From assembly GCA_963822765.1 (NCBI GenBank), contig CAWGJL010000032.1, forward strand, positions 1 through 64,000: DNA of 64,000 nucleotides, read 5' to 3'. Source of the stretch: Palsa-504 sp963822765 (GTDB taxonomy: Bacteria; Actinomycetota; Actinomycetes; Streptosporangiales; Streptosporangiaceae). Numbering within the stretch: position 1 is the first letter of the stretch; the number at the start of each line of letters is the position of its first letter. Position numbers and translations under genes: made by a program. Below the pieces are notes generated by a model. The model did no database searches. It was given only the letters and a program-made list of their open reading frames with translations, and was not told the origin of the DNA. Below are positions 26,031-37,397 of the stretch, piece by piece.

Positions 26031-27135
26031 TCAGGCTGGCCGGCGACCAGGATCCTGGGCGCGCTGGCCCAGATCCTCGTCGTCACGTTGCTGGCCTGGC
26101 TGCTGTTCTACGTGATCGCCAAGTTCACCGGAGCGTCCCCGGCCCAGCGGATCGCGGGCAAGACCGCATCGCCGGCGCAGATCGCGCTGGTGGCGAAGAG
26201 CCTCGGCCTCGATCAGCCTACTGGCGGCAGTACCTGGTCTTCCTCGGGCGCCTGGTCCGCGGGAACTTCGGCTTCTCCTACGTCCAGAGTCGTCCGGTGT
26301 CACAGATCCTGTGGCCTGGCCCTGCGGGCCACCGCGTCCCTTGTGCTGGGCGCGGCGGTGGTCTGGCTGGCCATCGCCGTGCCGATCGGGTCCTACGGCG
26401 GCCTGCGGCCGCGGTCGGCCGGCGACGTGGCGGGCCGGGTCATCGCGATCCTGGGCATGTCCATCCCGGTGTTCTGGCTGGCCCCGGTGATCTCCTACCA
26501 GTTCGGGTACGAGCCGACCCAGGGCAAGCTGTTCGGCCTGCACGATCCTGCCGGTCGGCACCCAGCTGTTCCCGATCACCGGCTACGTCGACCTCGGGCA
26601 GAACCCGGTGCAGTGGGCCTACCACCTGATCCTGCCGTGGCTCACGCTCGCCATCGGCTTCGCGGCGGTCTACATCCGGTTCCTGCGCACCCTGACGGCC
26701 GAGCAACTCGCCGAGGACTACACCAGGACCGCTCTGGCCAAGGGCGCCTCCACCAGCCGGGTCCTGATCCGCCACGTCGGCCGGAACGTGCTGCCGTCCG
26801 TCACCGTGCTCCTCGGGGCCGACGTCGCCACCGCGCTCACCGGCGTGTTCTTCGTCGAGACGGTGTTCTCCATCCCCGGGATCGGCTACACGGGCCTGAG
26901 CGCGATCGAGAACCTGGACTATCCGGTGATCACCGCCGTGATCATCGTCGCCGCCGTGATCGCCGTGGTCGCGAACACGGTCGTGGACATCGCCCATATG
27001 GCCCTTGACCCGCGGATCCGCCAGTTCCCGACGCCTAGCCGGCCCGCGGCCCGGCACGCCTGCCCAGCGCACATTCATATGGCCACTGAACAAAAAGAAA
27101 CGATCGGAGAAGCTAATGGGGCACTCATCACGTAG
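26027..27135 (+). pseudogene. ABC transporter permease (DppB/OppB type), several frameshifts
   Basis: The reading passes through at least four frame changes (near 26050, 26220, 26310 and 26550). Recognisable pieces are QILVVTLLAWLLFYVIAKF, YWRQYLVFLGRLVRGNFGFS, IAILGMSIPVFWLAPVISYQ and, intact from 26608, YIRFLRTLTAEQLAEDYTRT with the EAA loop ALAKGASTSRVLIRHVGRN and the final helices. Order, spacing and ATGA coupling with the DppC gene are normal, so the breaks may be sequence error. The last 30 residues run slightly past the usual C-terminus and overlap the start of the binding-protein gene. Confidence 0.8.
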
Positions 27136-28789
27136 CCCGCTTCGAGGGCCGCTGACGCTGGCCGCGGCCTTGGCGGTCCTGCTGGCCGCCTGTTCCTCGG
27201 CCAGCTCCGTGAGCTCGTCGCCCTCGAGCAGCAGCACGGCTAAGCCGGGAGCCGCGAGCGGCACTCTGACCGCCGCGATGTCCTCCGGGGCGATCGACAC
27301 GATGGACCCGAACCGCTGGTATTTCGCGGTGACCTGGGGCCTGGCCAACGCCATGTGCACCACGCTGGTGCGCTACGCCGACCAGCCCGGTGCGGCGGGC
27401 ACCCAGCTGATCGCGCGGCACGGCGAGCATGCCGGCGATCAGCAGCGACGGCCTGACTACACCTTCACGCTGCGGCGGGCGCTCGGTTCTCCAACGGCAT
27501 GCCGATCACCGGCAAGGACATCAAGTACACGTTCATGCGGCTGATGAACCCGGCCATCGACACCGGCACGGGCTATTACTTCACCAACGTCGCCGGCGCG
27601 CCCGCGTACCTGGCGGGCAAGTCGAAGACCGTCTCGGGCATCGTGGCCACCACCAACACGGTGACCTTCCACCTGACCGCACCGGACGGCGCGTTCTTGT
27701 ACAAGACCGCGCTGCCCACCACCTGCCCGGTCCCGACCGGCACGCCGATGAAGCCCAGGAGACCGGGGCGCTGGAGAAGAACGACGCCAGCGGGCCGTAC
27801 AAGCTGCAGTCCTACGAGCCGGGCCGGCAGATCGTGATGGTCTTCAACAGCAACTACGACCAGGCCCTCGGAGTCCGCGGTCACGTCGCCAAGATCGTCT
27901 TCAAGATCGGCGTGCAGGCCAGCCAGGCGGCGCTGGAGATCCAGGCCGGCCAGCTGGACTTCCAGACGTCGAACCTGGCCACCGCCGACATCATCAGGAT
28001 CTCGCACGACGCCGCCCTGCACAGCCAGGTCCATCAGTCGCCGCGGCCGTAGACCACCTACATGTTCCTGAACAACGAGGTGGCGCCGCTGAACAACGTC
28101 GACGTGCGTAAGGCCGTGAACTACGCGATCAACAGGACCGCGATCGAAGAGCAGTGGGGCGGCCCGCTAGTCGGCTCGGTCACCAGCGAGATCATGGTGC
28201 CGGGCGCGCTCGACTACGAGCAGTACAGCGCGTACCCGGACACGCCGAACCTGACCCAGGCCAAGGCGCTGATGACCGCGTCCGGCGTGAAGATGCCGAT
28301 CACCACCTCGCTGCGGACCCAGAACGACGCGCCTGGCTTCATGAACATGGCCGAGGTGATCAAGGCCAACCTGGCCGCGATCGGGATCAACGTCAACGTG
28401 GTCGGGTCGCCGAACAGCGTGAACAGCTCGTTCATCAGCAACGACGAGAGCAACACCCGATGGGCATCGAGCCGTGGTCGCTGGACTTCCCCGACGCGGA
28501 GGCGATGATCAACACCGGCATGGACCCGGCCACCCCGAACGCGGCGCCGAACATGACCCGCTTCGGCGACCCGGCGTTCATCTCGGCGTTCAACACGGCG
28601 GCCGCGGCGCTGGGCACCGAGCGGGCCAGCTCTACAAGACCCTCGACAAGAACCTGATGACAGCAGGTCGCGCCGTACGCGCCGATCTTCAACGCGCGCT
28701 GGTACGACTTCGTCTCCACGCGGGTGGGCGGCTACGTCTACAGCGAGGCGATGGACGCGATCAACTACAACACGCTGTACGTCAAGTAG
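27116..28789 (+). pseudogene. Family 5 extracellular solute-binding lipoprotein, several frameshifts
   Basis: CGGAGA precedes the ATG at 27116. The product starts with a lipoprotein signal (TLAAALAVLLAACSS, lipobox Cys26), then SBP_bac_5 segments: MDPNRWYFAVTWGLANAMCT, ITGKDIKYTFMRLMNPAIDT, YKLQSYEPGRQIVMVFNSNY, LNNVDVRKAVNYAINRTAIE and, near the end, YDFVSTRVGGYVYSEAMDAI before TAG at 28787. Frame changes occur near 27430, 27480, 27755, 28050, 28455 and 28640. Family 5 proteins bind peptides, nickel, sugars or opines outside the membrane; the ligand here is unknown. Confidence 0.8.
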
Positions 28790-28818
28790 CGGCAGGCCAG
28801 GCCGAGCCAGGAGAAAGG

Positions 28819-29856
28819 ATGACAGAGTCACGTCCCTCCGCCGGCGGCCCGCTGCTCGAGGTCACCGACCTGCGGATCAGCATCCCGACCGAGGCTGGAC
28901 TGATCGAGGCGGTCCGCGGTGTCAGCTTCGCCATGGAGGCCGGGGACACGCTGGGTGTGGTGGGCGAATCCGGCTCGGGCAAGACCATGCTGGCCTGGCG
29001 GTCCTCGGCCTGCTGCCGAGTCGGCGAAGGTGAGCGGCTCGATCCAGGCTGGACGGCACGTGAGCTGCTGAGCTGCACCCCGGCGCAGTGGCGGGCGATC
29101 CGCGGCGCCCGGGTCGCCATGGTCTTCCAGGACCCGATGACCGCGCTGAACCCGATGTACACGGTGGGCTGGCAGGTCGCCGAGTGCGTCCGGCTGCACG
29201 ACCGGGTAGCAGGCCGGCCGCCTGGCGCCGGGCGGTGGACCTGCTCGCCGACGTCGGGCTGCCCGAGCCCGCGCAGCTGGCGCGCCGCTACCCGCACGAG
29301 CTGTCCGGCGGGATGCGCCAGCGGGTGGTGATCGCGATGGCGATCGCCAATGAGCCGCGACCTGCTCATCGCGGACGAGCCCACCACGGCCCTGGACGTC
29401 ACCGTGCAGGCGCAGATCCTGGACACGCTGCGCACCATCCGGGCGCAGACCGGCGACGGCGATGGTCCTGATCAGCCACGACCTCGGCGTGCTGGCCGAG
29501 CTCGCGCGAGCGGGTCGCTGGTCATGTACGCGGGCAAGGTGAGTGGAGATCGGCGCCGGTGGACGACGTGTTCGCCGACTCCGCGAGCGATGCCGTACAC
29601 CGCGGGCGCTGCTGGCGTCGATCCGCCGCTGGCCGACCGGCGCGGCGAGCGCGCTGCCGGCGATCGCCGGCACTGCCGCCGACCGGCGACCGGGTACGCG
29701 CCGGCTGCGCCTTCGCCCCCCGCTGCCCGCACGCCGCCGAGCCCTGCGCGGCGCGAGCCCGCCGCTGCTCGACGGTCGGCCGCCGGGCCACGGCGCGCCT
29801 GCCATCTCGCCGGACCGGACGCCGTCGCCGGCCTCGCCGGTCACCGGAGGTCGACC

Positions 29857-29860
<4 letters not shown>
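28819..29860 (+). pseudogene. ABC transporter ATP-binding protein (DppD type), several frameshifts
   Basis: AGGAGAAAGG precedes the ATG at 28819. Walker A GVVGESGSGKTM, the Q-loop region MVFQDPMTALNPMYTVGWQV, signature HELSGGMRQRVVIAMAIAN and Walker B LIADEPTTALDVTVQAQILD are all present but in different frames; shifts fall near 29000, 29220, 29350, 29465 and later. The C-terminal Cys-containing oligopeptide-transporter segment (GCAFAPRCPHAAEPC) is also visible. The inferred stop TGA at 29858 overlaps the next GTG start. If the indels are errors this is a normal DppD. Confidence 0.78.
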
Positions 29861-30921
<1,061 letters not shown>

Positions 30922-30922
<1 letters not shown>

Positions 30923-32866
30923 TGACGCGCCAGTTACGCCTGGCCCGTGACCATCGCCGGCGGGCGAGGACCTGCACCTGCACGTGTCGACGGAGCACGC
31001 CCGCTTCGGGGTGCGGCTGTTCCGGGCCGGCGCCACCGTCGAGGAGGTAACGGGCCACGCCCGGGCTCCGCCGACGTGCAGCCTGCCGCTGGGCCGGCCC
31101 GATGAGGCCTGGGGCTGGCCCGTGCTACCGGATCCCGCTGGACGACGGAGCTGGCCGACGGCATCTACCTGGCCGTGCCGGTCCCGCTCGGCCCCGGCGG
31201 GCAGCTCGAGGCGGTGCGGCACGGCCCGGAGATCGCCGTCGGGGCGGACGCCAGCCTGTTCATCGTGCGCCGCGCGCGGCCGCCGGCCGGCGCCGGAAGC
31301 ATCCTGGTACAAGCTGCCGACCGCGACCTACGCCGCCTACAACCAGCTCGGCGGGGCCAGCACTGTACGCCGGGCGCTGCAGCTGGGCCCGGGACTGGTG
31401 CGCCCAGGGCTACGTCGGCCAGCCTGCAGCGGCCCGGGCAACGGCGGCGTCGGCGGCATGGTCATGGCAGGGCGACGCCCCTGACGCCTACGACCGCAGA
31501 GCTCGCGCCGGCAGATCTTCGCGCACTGGGACGTGCCGTTCGTGGCCTGGCTGGAGCAGCCGCGGCTACCAGGTCAGCCTACTGCACCGACTACGACCTG
31601 CACTACGACGCGAGCCTGCTGGCGGACGCGCTGCTGCTGATCGGCGCGGGCACGACGAGTACTGGAGCGCGGAGCATGCGCCGACCGGGTGCTGGAGATT
31701 CGTCGACCGGGGCGGCAACGTGTGCTTCTTCGCCGGCGACGCTGGCCTGCTTCGAGGTGGAGTTCTCCCCGACCGGCGACCGGCTGTTCTGCCCCAAGAT
31801 GACCGGCGGCGCGCCCGAGGGCGAGCGGCATCGGAGCGGCCGGGCGCGCTGTGGCACGTGAACGACCGGGAGGACTGGCTGACGATGGCCAGACGGGGCC
31901 TGGGGCGGCGGCTGGTGGGACGGCCGCCGGGAGCATGGACGCCTACCAGCCGCTGGTGCCGACCACTGGGTGTTCGACGGCGTGGACATCCCGCCCGAGG
32001 GGATCAGCGGCGGCGACGGCCACCCCGGTGATCGGCTACGAGACCGACGGCGTCCGGCTGGAGCCGCGGCGTCGGACCCGCCGCGGCTCAGCGAGCACCG
32101 CAGGGGCGGGGCGGCGGCCGGGTGCTGCTGGCCATGGCGCGGCTGTCCGGCGGGCTGGGTGGCCGGCCAGGAGCAGGCCAACGCGGCGATCATGATCAGG
32201 ACGGCCCCGTCCGGCGGGATGGTCTTCTCCGCCGGCACCACCGACTGGCCGCTCGCCCTGGCGCCGCCGGCCCGTCGCGCAGATCACCAGCCAACGTCGT
32301 CGACCGCCTGGCCCGCGGGCGCTGATCATCCGCGGCCCGGTCTGCCGCGAGGGTGAGTACATCGGCGACGGTGAGCTGATCGGCGCTGAGCAGCGCGTCC
32401 CTGGTACATCGACGGCGGGCAGGCGGCCGACGCGCGGGCCTGGCCGACCCGTACTGGGAGGTCGCGCGGCGGTGAGCTGGACGGCGGCGCGCGCCGGCCC
32501 GCGGGCCGACCACGCCGGCCGAGGGCGACGCAGTGGCTGACCATGACCGCGACCGCCCGTGACCAGCACGGTCAGCGTCTATTTCGGCAGCCGGACGGTC
32601 CGGGTGCTGTCAGCCGACGAATACGCTGCGGCGGCGGCTGGTCAGGACCCTGAACGCCCTGGCCTATCCGGATGAGCAGGGCGGTGCGCTGGTCGACCAG
32701 CATGCGACCGAAGGCGAACTGGCCGACCGGGTCATCCCCGTACGGCTGGGCTGGATCAGCCAGTACGCTGGATGACCCTGACCAGCAGCTGATGGCCGAG
32801 CTGGAGGCCCGGTGGAGTGCCAATGGCCGGATGGCGGACGCCACGCTGCGCCCGGACGAGAAATAG
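30922..32866 (+). pseudogene. N,N-dimethylformamidase beta-subunit-like protein, many frameshifts
   Basis: Fragments in changing frames match the DMFase large-subunit/PF20254 family: AAYNQLGG near 31340, HWDVPFVAWLEQ near 31530, YCTDYDLHYDASLLADALLL, then HDEYWSAEHAPT, GGNVCFFAGD and WHVNDREDWLTMARRGLG. The founding enzyme hydrolyses dimethylformamide to dimethylamine and formate using iron; relatives are uncharacterised amidohydrolases. It is the last gene of the importer operon, so the imported compound may be its substrate. Frame changes are so dense (roughly every 100 bp) that the C-terminal 300 bp cannot be confidently assigned to the same protein. Confidence 0.6.
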
Positions 32867-32900
32867 CCCGGATCCGGCGACGGGCGTGACCCGCGCGGCG

Positions 32901-33275
32901 TTAGCGCACCCCCAGCGTTCCGGGTGCCGGGGGACCCGGGTGAGGTGCGTCGTTCAGCTGCTGGTCAATGTCGACGTAAATGGCGTCGTCTTCGATCTTG
33001 CATGCGTAAACCGGGATGGGGCCGCAGGCAAACACGCCGATGGCCTCGCCGGTGGTCAGGTCGTAGCGTGATGCGTGGGCGGCGCAGACCAGCGTGTCAT
33101 CGTCTTGGAGAGTGCCCTCGTGCAGCGGTTGCTGCTGGTGGGTGCAGGTGTTGTGGATCGCCCTGACGTCGTCGTCATCGAGGCGGATGAGGCAGATCGG
33201 CTCCCGCAGTTCGTCCACGAGCATCGTGTCGCCAACCTCTAGGTCGTTGAGGTTCGCGACGGCTACGTAGGTCAT
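32901..33275 (-). CDS. Rieske [2Fe-2S] ferredoxin
   Basis: The 124-residue protein contains the cluster ligands C44-T-H46 and C64-A-A-H67 (NTCTHQQQPLHEG; LVCAAHASRYDLTTG), the two halves of the Rieske motif. Such soluble ferredoxins feed electrons to oxygenases. It overlaps the upstream larger Rieske/DUF2231 gene by ATGA, so the two are co-translated and may exchange electrons. No oxygenase lies adjacent. Confidence 0.9.
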   Translation of the reverse strand: MTYVAVANLNDLEVGDTMLVDELREPICLIRLDDDDVRAIHNTCTHQQQPLHEGTLQDDDTLVCAAHASRYDLTTGEAIGVFACGPIPVYACKIEDDAIYVDIDQQLNDAPHPGPPAPGTLGVR

Positions 33276-34261
33276 GGCTGTGTCCTTCCTTTGGCCGGCC
33301 GCCGGGGTGCCGGCTGGCTGCCGCGCACCTCGATCCAGCCGTTACGGATCCGGGTAGGTAGCACGGGTTGCGGCTGGCTAGCCGGGCCACGGCTGACACA
33401 GCCGTCGGCGAGCGCGAAGCGGGATCCGTGCAGCGGGCACGTCACGGTCAGGTCTGCGACCGGACCGCGGCTGAGCAAGCCACCGGCGTGGCTGCAGATG
33501 TTGTCGATGGCATACAAGCTGCCGCCGTGGCGGTACAGCAGGATCTGGCGCCCCTCAGCCACCGCGGCGGCCGGCGTGTCGTCCGGCAGGTCGGCCTCCT
33601 GCAGCGCACGGGTCCACCGCCGCGGCTCGATGGCCCACGCCACCCGGCTGACCATGACACCCTTGGTGAAGACGAGATGACCGCCGAGGTAACCGGCCGC
33701 CGCCGTGACCGCGAAGCTGGCCGCGCCCAGAGCGCGAGCCGTGCCGCGGTGACCGGTCACCCGGGTGCCCAGCGAGGCACCTTGCAGGCCAAGGGCCACC
33801 GTGTTCAGCAGACCGTGGAAGAGCCCGACGCGGCGGTCCTGATCATCGCTCACGGCCCAGTCGTTCAGGCCAGTGAGGGCGGTAGCGCCCGCGGCCAGGA
33901 TGCCCGCCGCGCTGAGCATGCCCGCGGCATCGATTCCGCGCCGGGGAGCCGGGTCGCGGTCCGCAGCGTCCAGCACCACGACGCCAGCCCACAGCCCGAC
34001 GGGCAGGTCGCTGAGCGCTGGATGCAGCGGGTGGCCAATCCACCGGCCGCCATGCAGCAATTCCAGGACCAGGTTGTCCTGGTGCCTTTCGCGGAATGGC
34101 CCCAGCACGGCGCTCAGCCAGTCGCTCGTACTCCGGAGCCAGCCAAGCCGGTCGAGCCAGGCAGCGAGGTCGCCATGCCAAGCGATCAACCGGGGGGTGG
34201 CGGACTGGGCCTGCTGACCGGCTGCCGGCGGATCGTCGGCCTGGCCGCTGCCTCTTCGCAT
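33272..34261 (-). CDS. DUF2231 membrane protein with C-terminal Rieske domain
   Basis: The 329-residue product starts at the ATG at 34261, chosen for the perfect GGAGGA six bases upstream. The N-terminal two thirds contain a DUF2231-like multi-helix membrane region (GHPLHPALSDLPVGLWAGVV; LFHGLLNTVALGLQGASLG) with conserved His residues. The last 110 residues are a Rieske domain with ICSHAGGLLS and CPLHGSRFAL. This architecture recurs in actinobacteria and suggests membrane electron transfer. It is coupled by ATGA to the small Rieske ferredoxin gene. Confidence 0.87.
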   Translation of the reverse strand: MRRGSGQADDPPAAGQQAQSATPRLIAWHGDLAAWLDRLGWLRSTSDWLSAVLGPFRERHQDNLVLELLHGGRWIGHPLHPALSDLPVGLWAGVVVLDAADRDPAPRRGIDAAGMLSAAGILAAGATALTGLNDWAVSDDQDRRVGLFHGLLNTVALGLQGASLGTRVTGHRGTARALGAASFAVTAAAGYLGGHLVFTKGVMVSRVAWAIEPRRWTRALQEADLPDDTPAAAVAEGRQILLYRHGGSLYAIDNICSHAGGLLSRGPVADLTVTCPLHGSRFALADGCVSRGPASQPQPVLPTRIRNGWIEVRGSQPAPRRPAKGRTQP

Positions 34262-34434
34262 TAGGTTCCTCCACGGTGGCGTCAGTGCGGCTCCATCCTG
34301 AAGAAAATCTTCTCGGTGTTCGCCTGTCCCGCTCGTCTCACCTCGGTGCACTTTCCGGCGGGGACCGCCGTCGCTCGTCCGGATCCGGCGATTCCTTTTC
34401 TGTGCCCCGATGGTGCTGACGTTACGTTGGCACC

Positions 34435-35361
34435 ATGGGCTACGCCGTGGCTGCCGAGCTGCTGGTGCGCGGCGTCCAGCCGCGGGGCATCCGCGTGCAT
34501 CGCCATTTCGTCCCCTGGCGCCGCTTTTCCGTAGAGCACCTACAGGCTTACACTCTGCTCATGCCGGGGGAGCCAGCAGCCAGCGTCATTCCGCCGGGGG
34601 AGCTGCGGCCAGCTCAGCTCGGGATCGTCGCGGTGGGCCGGGTCGTCCTCGGCCATCTCAGCGCCACGCTGGCTGACCTGGCTGAGCGCGGCTTCCTGCG
34701 GATCGAGGAAATCCCGCGCGGCGATGACCGGGACTGGCTGCTGACTGATCTGCGAGACACCGGACCAGGGCGGGGAGGGCTGCTGCGGTTCGAGGCAACA
34801 CTGCTGGACGGGCTGCTCTCCCAGCGGCAGGTGCGGCTATCGGCCTTGGGCCAGGACCTGATCCCCGTCCTGGGCAAAGTACGGGCGCAGCTTCGCCAGG
34901 ACGCGGTCCGGGCGCGACGGCTGCGGCGTTTCCGCCGCGAGCAGCGCACCGCGCGCGGCGAGCGGCTCCTGGAGGAAATCCACGGCTTCCGCCGCGGCCT
35001 GCGGGCGCTGGCCGCATCGGATGGTCCCGGGGCGCTGGCACCGTATGCGATGGTCTTCGGGCTGCCTGTGCCTGCCACGGTCAGCCTGGCCACAGACGCT
35101 GCCGGGACACCTCAGCGCCAGTTCCCCGATGTCCCGTGGTCGAGTTTCGCGCGCGGCTGGCAACTGACCTGTGAGCGTCAGTTCGAGCATTCAGGCGGCA
35201 CCGCCCACCGGCCCGCCAGCCACGACTTTGCCCATCAGTGGTCCGCTCCCAACAATCACGACCACGGCAGCGCCAGCCACGGTCATGGCGGATATGACAG
35301 CGGACACGGCGGCTACGGCGGCCACAGCGGCGGCTTCGGCGGCGGGCATGCGGGCCACTGA
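34435..35361 (+). CDS. DUF2207-like protein with His/Gly-rich tail
   Basis: The 308-residue protein resembles the cytoplasmic C-terminal part of DUF2207-type proteins: a winged-helix-like ATLADLAERGFLRIEEI, a coiled basic region, then APYAMVFGLP and PWSSFARGWQ. It ends with about 50 residues dominated by His and Gly (NNHDHGSASHGHGGYDSGHG and on), where homologues usually have Gly/Ser-rich tails, so metal binding is possible. No transmembrane helix is obvious. It is divergent from the Rieske pair. The biochemical role is unknown. Confidence 0.65.
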   Translation: MGYAVAAELLVRGVQPRGIRVHRHFVPWRRFSVEHLQAYTLLMPGEPAASVIPPGELRPAQLGIVAVGRVVLGHLSATLADLAERGFLRIEEIPRGDDRDWLLTDLRDTGPGRGGLLRFEATLLDGLLSQRQVRLSALGQDLIPVLGKVRAQLRQDAVRARRLRRFRREQRTARGERLLEEIHGFRRGLRALAASDGPGALAPYAMVFGLPVPATVSLATDAAGTPQRQFPDVPWSSFARGWQLTCERQFEHSGGTAHRPASHDFAHQWSAPNNHDHGSASHGHGGYDSGHGGYGGHSGGFGGGHAGH

Positions 35362-35574
35362 AGCCAGGCACGAGCTCAATCCGGTCACGGCAGGGTGGTC
35401 ATGACCTGAAAAGGTCCCTGGCCACCCTGGCCAAACGCCAGCATCAGCCAACCGACCGCCCTGGTCAGGACCCGGCTGAAACGGATGCGGTACCGGCCCG
35501 GCCTGCTCGACGGCTTCCTCGCCAGCACCGGCCTGGACCTCACATCCTTCTGTAACCCCCACCATTAAGAACCG

Positions 35575-36293
35575 TTACAAGCTTGCATCGACCAGATCGA
35601 GGTATGCAGTGACGGCGTCACTTAGCCATTTCCAGGACGGATCTGACAGATCTCCCGCTATGCCTCGAAGAGCAAGCAACTGAGCTGCCGGGTCACAGGA
35701 ACTGAAGTCTGGCATCTTGCCGAGGAACCGGATCATCTCGCACGCTCGCGGCGACCGGCGGCCAATCTACTTGCCGGCTATCGGAACATAGCTAAGGTGA
35801 ATCCTCCGGATCTCGTCCGCGGTCTTTGCTGTGCCGGGCTGCCGGGAGCCGCTGGCGTTCAGCTGGTCAAATGACAGAGTTCCCGCCTCGATTGGCCGAC
35901 GTTGGAAGACGATGCGGCCGTCAGTCGGCCAGCGCGCCCGAGCCTCGGGGTGAACATGCAGGTCAACCCAGAGCGGCAGCCCTGACCGGATATGCGTTGC
36001 GCCCACCGATGTAGCGCCAGCCGGTGAGTTATGACGGCCGTCCGACAGCAGGTCAGCCTGCGCCCAGGGCCTTGCGGCGGGCTCATACGCGAACCGCGCG
36101 AGGGCCCGGTCGGCCATGAAATCAGAAGGTCAATATCGCTCCAGTTGTCTGCCACGCCGTGGCCGAGAGAACCAATCAGAGCCACTCCGTCGACAACGGG
36201 GTCCGCCTCCAGCAAACCGAGCACCTGATCGAGCAGACGGTCGCGCAGCTCGCCAAGAAAAGCCGGCCCGGAAGTCATCTGCCGATCCTCCAC
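35575..36293 (-). pseudogene. Nucleotidyltransferase-domain protein, two frameshifts
   Basis: The N-terminus carries the polymerase-beta-type nucleotidyltransferase motif GSLGHGVADNWSDIDLL (about residues 41-57). Reading then shifts near 36115 to WAQADLLSDGRHNSPAGA and again near 35770, after which RERARMIRFLGKMPDFSSCD leads to TAA at 35575. Family members transfer NMP to small molecules or proteins (aminoglycoside adenylyltransferases, MNT antitoxins). No partner HEPN gene is adjacent. Starts at 36293 or 36278 are possible. Confidence 0.65.
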
Positions 36294-36321
36294 GCATAGC
36301 TCGCGTTAAAACGGGGGCAGC

Positions 36322-36807
36322 TCATCGGGCCGGGGCTGCGGGACGGGGCTTACCGGGGGCGACGGTGCGGGCCAGGATCCCGAGCGTGGCCCGGAGCGCG
36401 CCTTCGGGGATCACCGGGAAGATGGCGGCGTCCTTCCAGCTCTGCTCGGCCGCCGACCAGTCGTAGTAGGACGTCACGAGCGTGCCCTCCTCGATTGGCT
36501 CCAGCCGGTAGCCGTACACGTGACCGAGGTTCAGCTGGCCGCGGACGGTCCAGGCGATCTCCCGGGCGGGCTCGAACGCGACGATTTCGACGGTGACGTC
36601 GTACAGGCCAAGGGGGTAGTCGTTGAGTGCTTCCCGGTCCATGTGCACGACGAAGGTGTCTCCCACCTTGGCGACGATGTCTCCGCTGGCCTCCATCAGC
36701 ATGCCGGAGCTGTCTATGGCAACGTGTCCCCGGGGATCGCTGAGCACGGCGAAGATCTCGCCCGCCGATGCCGCCACTGCCCGCTGCACTTCGAGTCGTT
36801 CGGCCAT
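36322..36807 (-). CDS. SRPBCC-family (START-like) protein
   Basis: From the ATG at 36807 the 161-residue protein opens with LEVQRAVAASAGEIFAVLSD, the standard start of polyketide-cyclase/dehydrase SRPBCC proteins, and includes REIAWTVRGQLN and VTSYYDWSAAEQSWK. The helix-grip fold binds hydrophobic ligands. It is a single-domain member with no recognised catalytic residue. The in-frame ATG at 36840 is less likely because the family begins just after residue 12. Confidence 0.82.
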   Translation of the reverse strand: MAERLEVQRAVAASAGEIFAVLSDPRGHVAIDSSGMLMEASGDIVAKVGDTFVVHMDREALNDYPLGLYDVTVEIVAFEPAREIAWTVRGQLNLGHVYGYRLEPIEEGTLVTSYYDWSAAEQSWKDAAIFPVIPEGALRATLGILARTVAPGKPRPAAPAR

Positions 36808-36836
36808 GTGCCTATTGTCGCGCGGCTGGCCGGGGA

Positions 36837-37312
36837 TCACAGGCCCAGGACCGGCAGGCAGTCCCGGACGCCGGTGATCTCGATGTCGTCGCGCCGCAGC
36901 GTCTCCCAGCGGTCCCGGGTCAGCTTCCAGCGTGTTATCAGTGCTGGTTCGCCGCGGCGGGTAGCCCAGGTGGTGCCGTTCGGCTCATAACCCAGAGCCT
37001 GGGACACGCGGTTGGACGCGCTGTTGTCGGCGAACGCCTCGCTGGTCGCCTCGCGGGCGGCCAGCCCGGCGAACGCCAGGTGGAGTGCGGCCGCGCGCAT
37101 TCTCAGCAGCGCCGATCCCGGCGACCAGGAGAAGCGATACCGCGGCGATACACGAGCACGACATAGGGTCGTCGAACGGCAAGGGCCCTGACCCCCACCA
37201 CCCCAGCACGGACGAGCGGGATCAGCCGCTCCAGCAGGTCGTCGGTCGCGCCGGCCAGAACCACGCGCGGCGTCCGTACCTCAAGGTTGAGCGGCGGGTA
37301 GGAATGTGCCAC
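36837..37312 (-). pseudogene. GNAT acetyltransferase with internal deletion
   Basis: The N-terminal strand (GTG at 37312: HSYPPLNLEVRTPRVVLAGA) and the C-terminal helix and strand (RMRAAALHLAFAGLAAREAT; ASNRVSQALGYEPNGTTWAT) match a common actinobacterial GNAT family. The intervening 80 or so residues with the acetyl-CoA loop are absent and the two parts are out of frame near 37110. The remaining gene is about 155 codons instead of the usual 230 or more, so it is almost certainly non-functional unless the gap is an assembly artefact. Confidence 0.6.
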
Positions 37313-37397
37313 GCCGCGCACCCTACCGGGATCAGCTCCCGGGAGCATCCGGGTTTCCCGCGCACCGTCTCGGTTGGCCGCGGCCTGCTAGCACATT

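Noticed and set aside
35362..35574. Possible small gene ending in RLKRMRYRPGLLDGFLAS
   Set aside because: The short open stretch looks protein-like but has no start, no ribosome binding site and no recognised family; it is too weak to list.
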